Shown: piece by piece, positions 54,240 through 62,507 of the stretch
How positions within the stretch are numbered: position 1 is the first letter of the stretch
Layout of the letters: every line of letters starts with the position of its first letter
DNA from: Bin55 sp964511425
Lineage (GTDB): Bacteria; Pseudomonadota; Gammaproteobacteria; Pseudomonadales; Azotimanducaceae
Direction of reading: 5' to 3'
Length of the DNA stretch: 64,000 bases
Assembly (NCBI GenBank): GCA_964511425.1
Contig: CAZEFI010000002.1
Span: 124,001-188,000, forward strand
Program-made: the position numbers and the translations under genes
Notes under the pieces: generated by a model
Databases searched by the model: none
What the model was told of the DNA's origin: nothing
The model's input: only the letters and a program-made list of their open reading frames with translations

Positions 54240-54315
54240 GGCCAGGTAGCTCAGTCGGTAGAGCAGTGGACTGAAAATCCTCGTGTCGGCAGTTCAATTC
54301 TGCCCCTGGCCACCA
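54240..54315 (+). tRNA. tRNA-Phe (anticodon GAA)
   Basis: 76 bases including an encoded CCA. Acceptor stem GGCCAGG/CCTGGCC, D arm GCTC/GAGC, anticodon loop CTGAAAA (GAA, Phe), T arm GGCAG/CTGCC with loop TTCAATT, discriminator A. The anticodon stem is GTGGA/TCCTC, which leaves one T-T mismatch at its second pair (positions 28-42). Confidence 0.96.
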
Positions 54316-54388
54316 TTACTTTCCACAATTGAGATTAGTGGGAGATTCAATCTTTTGGTGTTCGTACTTTCGAAATAGTAAGGTTTTT

Positions 54389-54829
54389 TTGAAAATAAAA
54401 AGCATTGGTTGGTTGGTAGCGAGCAGCCTTACAGTCTTGCTACTGAGTTGTGCTCAAAGTACTAAAGAAGTATCCTCTGAGAATGCGTGGGTAAGAACTC
54501 CCCTACCCTCGAAAACAACCACGGCCGCTTATGTGCAACTAAAGAATCACACCCGCGATGCAATTACGTTAACTTCGGCTGATTCAAAAACTATTGGTGC
54601 GATTGAATTCCACAAGTCAGTACTCAAAGACGGAAGGCATCGTATGATCAAGCTTGACACATTAGAGATTCCTGCTAAAGACACCCTGAGACTCGAGCCT
54701 GGTGGACTACATTTGATGTTGTTTCGGGTTCAAGAAGTCGAAGAAAACAAACACGTGATCAACTTTCACACCGAAAGTGATCTCACTTTTCAAGCAACTT
54801 TTGAAGTAAGCGACGGTGAACTGGAATAA
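54389..54829 (+). CDS. PCuAC-type periplasmic copper chaperone lipoprotein
   Basis: 146 residues from TTG 54389 with AAGG as ribosome site; a longer reading from 54329 adds 20 residues without a signal. The lipoprotein signal ends in LLLSC. The PCuAC copper site is present: EFHKSVLKDGRHRM (His then Met ten residues on) and GGLHLMLF (His-x-Met), matching the family pattern H-x(10)-M-x(n)-H-x-M. PCuA(C) proteins deliver Cu(I) to cytochrome c oxidase CuA. Its usual partner genes (sco, cox) are not in the window. It follows tRNA-Phe by 73 bases. Confidence 0.88.
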   Translation: MKIKSIGWLVASSLTVLLLSCAQSTKEVSSENAWVRTPLPSKTTTAAYVQLKNHTRDAITLTSADSKTIGAIEFHKSVLKDGRHRMIKLDTLEIPAKDTLRLEPGGLHLMLFRVQEVEENKHVINFHTESDLTFQATFEVSDGELE

Positions 54830-54894
54830 CCGATCAAGAATCTGTTTACACTCTAATTGAAACTGTTGCTTTTCAATATCATATTTAGTTCTTC

Positions 54895-54913
54895 AAGCCA
54901 CATTTTGTGGCTT
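54895..54913 (+). terminator. Short hairpin between the copper chaperone gene and hppA
   Basis: AAGCCAC at 54895-54901 and GTGGCTT at 54907-54913 with a five-base loop, followed by ATTACTTACT. A 7-base stem with a poor T run may be a weak terminator for the copper chaperone gene or a leader hairpin of hppA. Confidence 0.35.
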
Positions 54914-54942
54914 ATTACTTACTCGGAAACTAGAGAGAATAT

Positions 54943-56991
54943 ATGGACTTAGGTTTGATCCCACCAATGCTTGGAGGCGTAGGACTTTTCGCTGCGTTTA
55001 TCGTGTATATGCTGGTTAAACGCTATCCGGCCGGTGAGGAAAAGATACGTCATATCGCGGAACAAATACATCGTGGTGCGATGACCTTCATGCGACGAGA
55101 ATACAGTCTGCTAGCTATCTTCGCGCTCGTGCTTTTGGTTCTCATTATTCTCTTTAAAGAACATTTAGGTTGGCGCACAGGAGTCGCCTTCGGTGCTGGT
55201 GCTTTAGCATCCGCACTGGCTGGTTGGATCGGAATGTATACAGCGACCAAAGCAAACGTACGTACTACCACCGCGGCGCAAACGAAAGGTGCTGCCGCTG
55301 CTCTGTCTGCAGCTTTTTTTGGTGGGTCGATCATGGGATTGGCCGTGGCGTCTTTAGGACTACTCGGTTTAGGTTTAGTGTATTTCTTTTTTGGCGATAA
55401 TCCATTACACGCACACCACATTCACGGTTTCGGTATGGGTGCATCAACGGTCGCCATTTTTTCTCGTGTGGGTGGAGGAATATACACCAAAAGCGCAGAT
55501 ATCGGTGCAGATTTAGTCGGCAAAACTGAGGAAAACATACCAGAGGACGATCCCAGAAACCCCGGAGTAATCGCGGACAATGTTGGCGACAACGTTGGCG
55601 ATGTAGCAGGAATGGGATCCGATATCTTTGAATCGTATTGCGGTTCAATGATTGCAAGTATTGCCATTGCCGCAACGCTCGGCGCAAGTGGATTAGCCGA
55701 ACTGTTCGTTGGAGGTGCTTCGATCGAGCGCGGTGTGCTAATGTCCCTGCCACTCACGCTAGCTTCTACGGGATTAATCAGTTCCATCATTGGAATTGTC
55801 ATCGTTCGCACGCAATCTAATCGCGATCCAGCTTTAGCTCTACGATTGGGCATGCTTATAACCCCGACTCTATTCATTGCGGCCGCATTTGTAATCGTAA
55901 CTCAATTCACGGAACTGTCTTGGAAAATATGGGGTTGCGTTTTAGCTGGTGCCATCGGCGGAGTCATTATCGGATTGATCACCGAGTTCTACACCTCTGG
56001 ACGACCAATCGAACGCATTGCGGAACAAGGAAAGACTGGTGCTGCTACGGTATTAATTAGTGGCTTAGCAATCGGTATGCAATCCGTCGTCATCCCGATA
56101 CTCAGTATCTGTGGAATCATCTGGGTCTCGACCGAATTAGCAGGTCTCTACGGAGTTGCTATTGCTGCTGTCGGACTCCTTGCGACAGTTGGTATGACCA
56201 TGGCCGTAGATGCCTATGGCCCCGTCGCAGACAATGCTGGTGGAATCGCAGAAATGGGAGGTCTTGGTAAAGAGGTTCGAGAAATCACAGATTCCTTAGA
56301 CGAACTTGGAAACACGACTGCGGCGATGGGTAAAGGTTTTGCGATCGGTGCTGCCGCGCTCGCTGCGCTAGCTATTATCGCAGCATACGTCGAAGCAGTC
56401 GGCCATGTACGAGGTACCGAAGGGTTTATCTTGGAACTGAGTAATCCAAACGTCTTGATTGGGTTATTCATCGGCGGTCTCACTGCGTTCTTAATCGCTT
56501 CGATTACGATGAGTGCTGTGGGTTCAGCTGCGGAACGAATGATCGAAGAAATTCGACGCCAATTTCGTGAAATTGCAGGTCTTCGGGAAGGCACCGCTGA
56601 ACCGGACAATGAAAAGTGTATTCAAATCGCGACCAACGCGGCACTTACGCGCATGATACTTCCAGGAGCGATCGCGGTATTTCTCCCACCACTTGTTGGT
56701 TTTACTCTTGGAGCGGAAGCTCTTGGGGGACTTCTTGGTGGAGGCCTTGTCGGTTGTGTACTGCTAGCACTTACGATGGCTAATGCGGGCGGTGCATGGG
56801 ATAACGCCAAGAAATTTGTAGAAAAGGGAGCCCTTGGAGACGGTCACCTAAAGGGATCAGACACTCATGCCGCCACAGTGGTTGGCGATACTGTCGGCGA
56901 CCCATTTAAGGACACGTCGGGTCCGAGCATGAATATCCTAATCAACGTGATGGCGATCGTGAGTTTAGTGATTGCCCCCCTAATTGCCTAA
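54943..56991 (+). CDS. hppA: HppA, K+-dependent membrane pyrophosphatase (ion pump)
   Basis: 682 residues with about 16 membrane helices. Couples hydrolysis of cytosolic PPi to proton (or sodium) export. The catalytic loop DNVGDNVGDVAGMGSD (about 206-221), KSADIGADLVGK and the C-terminal GDTVGDPFKDTSGPS are all intact. The subtype marker reads GNTTAA (about 450), with Ala as in K+-dependent enzymes; K+-independent enzymes have Lys (GNTTKA). H+ versus Na+ specificity cannot be decided by eye. It is convergent with pfp (1 base apart), a pairing that also occurs in methanotrophs, where pyrophosphate serves glycolysis. Confidence 0.95.
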   Translation: MDLGLIPPMLGGVGLFAAFIVYMLVKRYPAGEEKIRHIAEQIHRGAMTFMRREYSLLAIFALVLLVLIILFKEHLGWRTGVAFGAGALASALAGWIGMYTATKANVRTTTAAQTKGAAAALSAAFFGGSIMGLAVASLGLLGLGLVYFFFGDNPLHAHHIHGFGMGASTVAIFSRVGGGIYTKSADIGADLVGKTEENIPEDDPRNPGVIADNVGDNVGDVAGMGSDIFESYCGSMIASIAIAATLGASGLAELFVGGASIERGVLMSLPLTLASTGLISSIIGIVIVRTQSNRDPALALRLGMLITPTLFIAAAFVIVTQFTELSWKIWGCVLAGAIGGVIIGLITEFYTSGRPIERIAEQGKTGAATVLISGLAIGMQSVVIPILSICGIIWVSTELAGLYGVAIAAVGLLATVGMTMAVDAYGPVADNAGGIAEMGGLGKEVREITDSLDELGNTTAAMGKGFAIGAAALAALAIIAAYVEAVGHVRGTEGFILELSNPNVLIGLFIGGLTAFLIASITMSAVGSAAERMIEEIRRQFREIAGLREGTAEPDNEKCIQIATNAALTRMILPGAIAVFLPPLVGFTLGAEALGGLLGGGLVGCVLLALTMANAGGAWDNAKKFVEKGALGDGHLKGSDTHAATVVGDTVGDPFKDTSGPSMNILINVMAIVSLVIAPLIA

Positions 56992-56992
56992 T

Positions 56993-58261
56993 CTACACTC
57001 CGACGTCAAACCCAGGTAATTTGCGACTGACAAACTGATTCTTGAGTTGAACGTACTGCGGCAAACCCGCAGTAAATGACGGAAAGGCTTCGCCTTGAAT
57101 TAGTGGTTCGAGGTATTGGCGCGCACTTGCGGTGATCCCAAAACCGTCGTCGGTGATGTATGAACGAGGAAGCTGCCTTTCTTTATTCGCGACACCTCGA
57201 ATCGGTGTAGTGCTCACTTCCCATCGATATGGATTGTCTTGCAAACGGTTGATCGTGACCATCTGTTCGGACTTTCCAGCCAGTACCGCCTCGACGGCAG
57301 CCTTACCAACCTCGTACGCTTGATCGACATCGGTTTGCGAGGCAATGTGTCGGGCAGAACGTTGCAAATAATCGGCGATAGCATAATGCACTTTGAATCC
57401 CAACTTTTGCGTTACGATTTGTGCGAGCTTTTGTGCTACTCCACCTAATTGAATATGTCCGAAAGAATCGCGTTGCCCTGAATCCGACAAAAATTTGCCG
57501 CTGGTATCACGGACTCCTTCTGAAGCTACAACGACGCAAAATCGATAGGTTGCAACAGTCTTTGCAACTTTGGTGAGGAAACTCGCTTCGTCATAGGCAA
57601 TTTCAGGGAACAAGATCACGTGTGGTGGATCGGACTCTATTTTGCCTGCGAGACCACCCGAAGCGGCTATCCATCCTGCGTGTCTACCCATTACTTCAAG
57701 GACAAATACCTTGGTGGAGGTGTCACACATGGATCGCACATCAAGTCCAGCTTCCTGAGTTGCAATCGCAACGTACTTTGCAACCGATCCAAATCCAGGA
57801 CACGAATCGGTGTTTGCAAGGTCATTGTCCACTGTCTTTGGGATGCCAATACATTGCAAGGGATAGCCAAACTGTTTGCTCAGTGTCGAGATTTTGTTTG
57901 TGGTGTCCTGAGAGTCTCCACCACCGTTGTAGAAGAAATACCCGATGTCGTGGGCTTTGAACACATCAAAAATACGGCTTACAATCGCGTCATCTGTTGT
58001 CGGATTTTCAAGTTTGAAGCGACACGAACCAAAAGCTCCTCCCGGCGTTGATCGTAGCGTTTCAATATCACTGTTAGATTCCATGCTCGTATCGAATAGC
58101 TCCTCTCTTAAAATGCCCACTATGCCGTTGTGTGCGGCTAGTACATTGTTGATTTCATCAGCGTGAGCGCGACATGTTTGGATAACACCACAAGCAGTCG
58201 CGTTAATAACAGCAGTTACCCCTCCTGATTGTGCGTAAATTGCGTTCCTTTTTTTGGTCAA
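56993..58261 (-). CDS. pfp: PPi-dependent 6-phosphofructokinase
   Basis: 422 residues from TTG 58261. Reversible phosphorylation of fructose-6-phosphate with PPi. The phosphoryl-donor loop reads YNGGGDSQDT, with Asp in the place where ATP enzymes have Gly (GGDGS), and the catalytic segment is GIPKTVDNDL with Lys as in PPi enzymes (ATP enzymes: PGTIDND). Further family motifs are EVMGRHAGW and RHIASQTD. No ATP-PFK is seen in the window. Together with hppA it indicates that pyrophosphate is used as an energy carrier, saving ATP in glycolysis or recovering PPi in gluconeogenesis. Confidence 0.95.
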   Translation of the reverse strand: MTKKRNAIYAQSGGVTAVINATACGVIQTCRAHADEINNVLAAHNGIVGILREELFDTSMESNSDIETLRSTPGGAFGSCRFKLENPTTDDAIVSRIFDVFKAHDIGYFFYNGGGDSQDTTNKISTLSKQFGYPLQCIGIPKTVDNDLANTDSCPGFGSVAKYVAIATQEAGLDVRSMCDTSTKVFVLEVMGRHAGWIAASGGLAGKIESDPPHVILFPEIAYDEASFLTKVAKTVATYRFCVVVASEGVRDTSGKFLSDSGQRDSFGHIQLGGVAQKLAQIVTQKLGFKVHYAIADYLQRSARHIASQTDVDQAYEVGKAAVEAVLAGKSEQMVTINRLQDNPYRWEVSTTPIRGVANKERQLPRSYITDDGFGITASARQYLEPLIQGEAFPSFTAGLPQYVQLKNQFVSRKLPGFDVGV

Positions 58262-58303
58262 ATTAACTATTCCTCGTCAAGCGCAAATATAAAGCATAAT
58301 TAA

Positions 58304-58903
58304 TTGGCAAAAGGTTTCCATCGAATGTTTCAAGCAATTTTCCGACTTTGTCTGTTACGAGGGTCTCCGGCAGACGTAAAAGCCACTGTTCCCAACATCG
58401 CATCATTCGTGCTTTTCTTGGTAGTTCTAGCTTGGCTTGGTGGAGGAGGAATAGGGACTGTAAATAGATCGGACTTAAGCGCTGAAGAACTTAAAGCTCT
58501 GCGAACAGTGATAACGGTCATTCCGTTATTGCAACACGCATTTGCAGCTCTAATGATTTTTACTGTCCTCAACATCCGCAGATTCATTGGTCGATTTGCT
58601 CAAACTTTGACATCCTATTTTGGGATCCAGGTTCTGTTTCAGGCGGGTGTCGTTACGACCGGAGTTGTATTCTCACTTTTCCCTTCACAACCAGCACTCT
58701 TGTTGGTTGCCGTTGTTCAACTTGCGATACAGATATGGTTTTTTGCTGTGTTGGGTCACATATGTCGATTTGCTTTCAATATTAAGATGTACCAAGGCGT
58801 GCTCGCCGCGATCGTAATCATGTTGCTCTCCTATTTCCTTGCCGGAATCGCCACAGGATTGCTTCTGCCTGAGGGGATGAGATTTTTAGTCGATCTCGAA
58901 TAG
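58304..58903 (+). CDS. Small polytopic membrane protein, tandem copy 1
   Basis: 199 residues with about four membrane segments (about 30-46, 68-88, 103-125, 135-190). Starts at TTG 58304. An N-terminal motif CLLRGSPADV (about 16-25) and SYFGIQVLFQ, then GHICRFAFNIKMYQGVLAAI are shared in order with the next two genes, so the three are paralogues. I do not recognise the family; the overall shape is like Yip1-type proteins but that is only a guess. It is divergent from pfp (42 bases between starts). The tandem leads straight into mpl. Confidence 0.75.
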   Translation: MAKGFHRMFQAIFRLCLLRGSPADVKATVPNIASFVLFLVVLAWLGGGGIGTVNRSDLSAEELKALRTVITVIPLLQHAFAALMIFTVLNIRRFIGRFAQTLTSYFGIQVLFQAGVVTTGVVFSLFPSQPALLLVAVVQLAIQIWFFAVLGHICRFAFNIKMYQGVLAAIVIMLLSYFLAGIATGLLLPEGMRFLVDLE

Positions 58904-58991
58904 GACGAAGCTGGCCCGAGCAAAGCCGATAAACCTAACGACCCCACCGTACTCAACGATCCGTTCACTGTTACAAACTTCTACAACATGC

Positions 58992-59537
58992 TTGCGGTTT
59001 TGTATCTTTCGTGGTTCGTTGCGGAATGTTACAGGAAACAACATTACGATCTTCACGTTTTTCTTAATGTTGATGCTGCTGGAATTAAATCCCTTGATTT
59101 CGTTGTTCAGCAATACCGAGATCATTACGCTGAATTGGGAAGATCGTTTAATCATGTGGCTGCTTGCGTTTGTGTGGCATGCAATAGTTGCTTCAATTCT
59201 TTTCACCCTTATGAAATTCAAACATTTAGGCAGCAAATTTCGTCCGGCTCTCGCCGCTTACTTTGGCGTATTTATCCTGTTGCAGGTCATGGGGGTGTTT
59301 TTACAATTAATCTCTTTGAAGTTGATCCCCAATGCACTTCAAAAGATCATGTTGATCGTGTGGTTGTCTTGGGGTTTCGGCGTGTTTGGGTACGTATTTA
59401 GGAACGCTCTTGAGGTTAAGTTCTACCAGGGTGTAGTGGTAGCATTAGTGGTCAACACACTGTCCTATGCTCTAGCATTCATTGCGGTCGCTTTGCCGTT
59501 CTCAAGCCAACTCATGCCACTCATCTTTCAAAAATAG
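58992..59537 (+). CDS. Small polytopic membrane protein, tandem copy 2
   Basis: 181 residues from TTG 58992, with four or five membrane segments. Motifs matching copy 1: CIFRGSLRNV (about 4-13), AAYFGVFILLQVMG and GYVFRNALEVKFYQGVVVAL. The frame upstream of TTG 58992 is open for some codons without ATG or GTG, so the N terminus may be slightly longer if a rare start is used; copy 1 has about 12 more residues before the RGS motif. No partner domain or signal is visible. A longer reading in another frame (58988-59401) lacks hydrophobic order and is a shadow. Confidence 0.7.
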   Translation: MRFCIFRGSLRNVTGNNITIFTFFLMLMLLELNPLISLFSNTEIITLNWEDRLIMWLLAFVWHAIVASILFTLMKFKHLGSKFRPALAAYFGVFILLQVMGVFLQLISLKLIPNALQKIMLIVWLSWGFGVFGYVFRNALEVKFYQGVVVALVVNTLSYALAFIAVALPFSSQLMPLIFQK

Positions 59538-59578
59538 TTGTCTCGCAACGTTGTATCAACCATAGACAGAGTGATTTT

Positions 59579-60112
59579 GTGCTAGGAGTTTACATTACCT
59601 ACTTAAAGCTATGCGTTTTTCGAGGTAGCGTTCGAAGTGCTAATGCCAGTAGTGCTACTCTCGTACTAGTGGGCGCGCTATTCGCATTTACGACTTTCAC
59701 TTTGTTTCAGTTATCACCAGATTTAACTGATCCTCTGAATTACTATGGTCGAGTAGTGGTGATCTTCATTACGTTTAACGTACTGATATATCTCACCTTA
59801 GCATACCGGAAAAATTCGAGTCGATTTCGAAAAGTGTTGTCGACTTTCATCGGTACAAGAACACTTGTAGATCTCTGCATGATCCTCGTTGCCCTCCTGT
59901 TTCCAACCAACGAGGAATTACGAATAATATTGACTGTAGCAATCGCTCTTTGGAGAATGTGTATTGTCGGGTACATTCTCAAAGAAGCTTTGGATCTCTC
60001 TCTGCCCGTGGGCATTCTGATATCAATAGGATTCACCGTTATTTCCATAATGATCGGTGACCTGTCCATGGGTTCCCCCAACACGCCAGAATTAGGTCCC
60101 ATCAATGAGTAG
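59579..60112 (+). CDS. Small polytopic membrane protein, tandem copy 3
   Basis: 177 residues from GTG 59579, four membrane segments. Motifs: KLCVFRGSVRSA (about 10-21), STFIGTRTLVDLCMILV and GYILKEALDLSLPVGILISI, in the same order as copies 1 and 2 but the most divergent. The C-terminal 15 residues are Pro/Asn-rich and soluble. Its stop overlaps the mpl start by eight bases, so the three genes and mpl are probably co-transcribed and the proteins may act in envelope assembly; that is inference from position. Confidence 0.72.
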   Translation: MLGVYITYLKLCVFRGSVRSANASSATLVLVGALFAFTTFTLFQLSPDLTDPLNYYGRVVVIFITFNVLIYLTLAYRKNSSRFRKVLSTFIGTRTLVDLCMILVALLFPTNEELRIILTVAIALWRMCIVGYILKEALDLSLPVGILISIGFTVISIMIGDLSMGSPNTPELGPINE

Positions 60113-61505
60113 CCGAGAAAGGATTTACTTCATGGGAATCGGAGGAACGCTGATGGGTAGTCTTGCCTTACTTGCGAAGGAGGCAGGTTACACCGTAGCG
60201 GGATTTGACGGACCGATTTATCCACCTATGAGTGAGTTGCTCGCGCACAATGAGATCGAAACCTTTGAGAAATTTGACCCGGTTCAACTTCAACCATCTC
60301 CCGATCTAGTGATCGTGGGAAATGCAAACCTTCCCCGTGGAAGTGAAGCACTAGAGTATGTTCTCAATCGGAAACTACCGTACACCTCTGGGGCAGAGTG
60401 GCTGGGAAACAGTATCCTAGCGGAGCGAAACGTGATCGCAGTGTCTGGTACCCATGGTAAGACTACGACAACAGCGATGATTGCGTGGATTTTGTCCGAA
60501 GCAGGTTTTGATCCTGGATATCTCATCGGAGGAGTACCGAATGGTCTAGACCAAACGGCAAAGCTGGGTAGTGGAGAGTATTTTGTTGTTGAAGCTGACG
60601 AATACGACACGTCGTATTTTGATCGGCGCGCAAAGTTTTTGCTCTATCGTCCTAATACTCTTATTGTCACGTCGCTGGAATTTGATCATGCTGATATTTT
60701 TGAAAACCTAGACGCGATTAAGTACCAGTTTCAACACTTACTACGAGCAGTACCGGGTAACGGACAGATTATCGTACCTTCCGGTCACGAGCACATTGAG
60801 TCAGTATTGGATCGAGGTTGTTGGACTCCTGTTACTCGTTTTGCAATATCCGACAATGGTTCTAGCTCAGACCTTGAGTTTAGGGCAACGAATGTTGCCA
60901 ATGACCATTCCTCGTTCGATGTCGTGGAATGCAAACAAGGAATCGTCGGACGGGTGTCGTGGAACTTGATGGGTGCCCACAACGTTGTAAACGGAATGTG
61001 TGCGTTGATCGCTGCACACTACGCAGGTGTCCCTATGGACTCTGCCATTGATCATTTGGGTACGTTTCGCGGCGTTAAACGAAGGATGGAGGTGATCGCA
61101 CGAAACAAATCAACTATCGTTTACAGTGACTTTGCACACCACCCTACTGCGATCCGGACAACCCTCGAAGGAATCCGACAACATGTCGGATCTGACCGAA
61201 TTCTCGCAGTGATTGAACCTCGCACTCACACCATGTCGTTAGGAACACTAAGGAGGCAGCTGAAAGAATGTTGTCGTGCGGCCGATGAAGTGATCTGGTT
61301 CCAATCGCCCAGTGTTCAGTGGAATTTGAACGAGCTCACTGTGGATGTTGACGTACCCACCAGAATCGCTTCCGACATCGACCTGTTAGTGACAGAACTT
61401 AGCCAACCCAAAGAACAACAAACTCATGTTGTTGTCATGAGCAATGGTGCTTTCGGAGGGATATATCAAAAAATAGTACAAGAATTTAACACAAGACTTC
61501 AGTAA
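60105..61505 (+). CDS. mpl: Mpl, murein tripeptide ligase
   Basis: 466 residues, full length. Joins recycled L-Ala-gamma-D-Glu-meso-DAP to UDP-N-acetylmuramate. Mur-ligase architecture: N-terminal MGIGGTLMGSLALLAKEAGY, central ATP loop SGTHGKTTTTAM (about 109-120), VVEADEYDTSYFD and LEFDHADIF, and the C-terminal DFAHHPTAIRTTL and EPRTHTMSLG. The AEYDTAF-type region separates Mpl from MurC. Its ATG overlaps the end of membrane-protein copy 3. Confidence 0.96.
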   Translation: MSSRERIYFMGIGGTLMGSLALLAKEAGYTVAGFDGPIYPPMSELLAHNEIETFEKFDPVQLQPSPDLVIVGNANLPRGSEALEYVLNRKLPYTSGAEWLGNSILAERNVIAVSGTHGKTTTTAMIAWILSEAGFDPGYLIGGVPNGLDQTAKLGSGEYFVVEADEYDTSYFDRRAKFLLYRPNTLIVTSLEFDHADIFENLDAIKYQFQHLLRAVPGNGQIIVPSGHEHIESVLDRGCWTPVTRFAISDNGSSSDLEFRATNVANDHSSFDVVECKQGIVGRVSWNLMGAHNVVNGMCALIAAHYAGVPMDSAIDHLGTFRGVKRRMEVIARNKSTIVYSDFAHHPTAIRTTLEGIRQHVGSDRILAVIEPRTHTMSLGTLRRQLKECCRAADEVIWFQSPSVQWNLNELTVDVDVPTRIASDIDLLVTELSQPKEQQTHVVVMSNGAFGGIYQKIVQEFNTRLQ

Positions 61506-61727
61506 TTTAGGACCATAGAGTAATAGTTGCACAATCGAAGAGAACGGGCACACGCAATTTTGAAAGGAAACAATCGTTGTATTAAATATTTTCCATTGAA
61601 CCCAAAAGAGTTAAAACACAATTTGCGACATATGAACTCAATTGTCCATCAATTTAAAAGTCGTTTCCTATGATCATTTTGTGCTATGCTTACCCGTAAT
61701 GTTTGTTAGTCACCCCCCTTTCTTCGT

Positions 61728-62507
61728 ATGACCGTACCGAACGATTTGCATCCTCTTAGGTTTCTCACGATAGTAACACTACTCTCTGCTGTTGTTATAG
61801 GAACAAGTGCGCACGACAAAATCACGTCGACCTACGAATGTCACGTCATCAATAATAAGGACGAAGGCATCAACGAGTGCCATTGCCACGTACCGGGTGA
61901 GTCGCCCGTTAAAGTCTCGTGCGAAGAAGACCAACCCTCCATGGAATTGCTTCTGATACTAGAGAAAGTGGACACAAATCTCTATTTTGGACTGCGCGTC
62001 GAACCAGAAGATACGTGCACGGAATACAACATCTCCGAGTACCCATATGGCACAACACTAGACCAAATCAAGTCGAAAACGCTTGGCGGGATATTTGGTG
62101 CATACGAGAATGAATGTTTCGATACGTTCGCTCAGGCAGATATTGATCATCTTGTGGCCAGGAAGGAAGCACACGATAGCGGTCTTTGTGCCGCCGATGC
62201 ACAGGTGAAAATCAATTTCTCCAACGATCTAGAAAATATCGCGCTTGCTAGTCCGTCCGTGAATAGAAGTAAATCTGCTCGCGATCCGGCTGATTGGTTA
62301 CCTGATCACAACGCTTGTTGGTACGTGTGGCAGTATCTACACATTAAGCGCAAATACGAAATGACGATCGACGAAGCTGAAAAGAATGCGATCGACAAGG
62401 TCTTACAAGATTGTTCTTTGCAAGATTTAATCCTCGAAGTCGACAAATCTTGCATCCTACCGGATGCGTCATACTTCCTTCGCGAGGAAGTGTCAGAACC
62501 AAGCTGA
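61728..62507 (+). CDS. Cysteine-rich exported protein of unknown function
   Basis: 259 residues. A signal peptide (about 1-28; hydrophobic FLTIVTLLSAVVIGTSA) is followed by a region with ten or so cysteines (ECHVINN, NECHCHVPG, VSCEED, DTCTEY, NECFDTF, GLCAAD, NACWYV, LQDCSLQ, KSCILP), mostly acidic and with few repeats. The even cysteine count suggests a disulphide-stabilised periplasmic or secreted protein. No family is recognised. The start ATG 61728 has no strong ribosome site. Its last 15 bases overlap the convergent acyl-CoA dehydrogenase gene. Confidence 0.6.
   Translation: MTVPNDLHPLRFLTIVTLLSAVVIGTSAHDKITSTYECHVINNKDEGINECHCHVPGESPVKVSCEEDQPSMELLLILEKVDTNLYFGLRVEPEDTCTEYNISEYPYGTTLDQIKSKTLGGIFGAYENECFDTFAQADIDHLVARKEAHDSGLCAADAQVKINFSNDLENIALASPSVNRSKSARDPADWLPDHNACWYVWQYLHIKRKYEMTIDEAEKNAIDKVLQDCSLQDLILEVDKSCILPDASYFLREEVSEPS

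Noticed and set aside
58988..59401. 137-codon frame overlapping membrane-protein copy 2 in another frame
   Set aside because: It lacks the membrane-helix pattern and shared motifs that the 58992 frame has.
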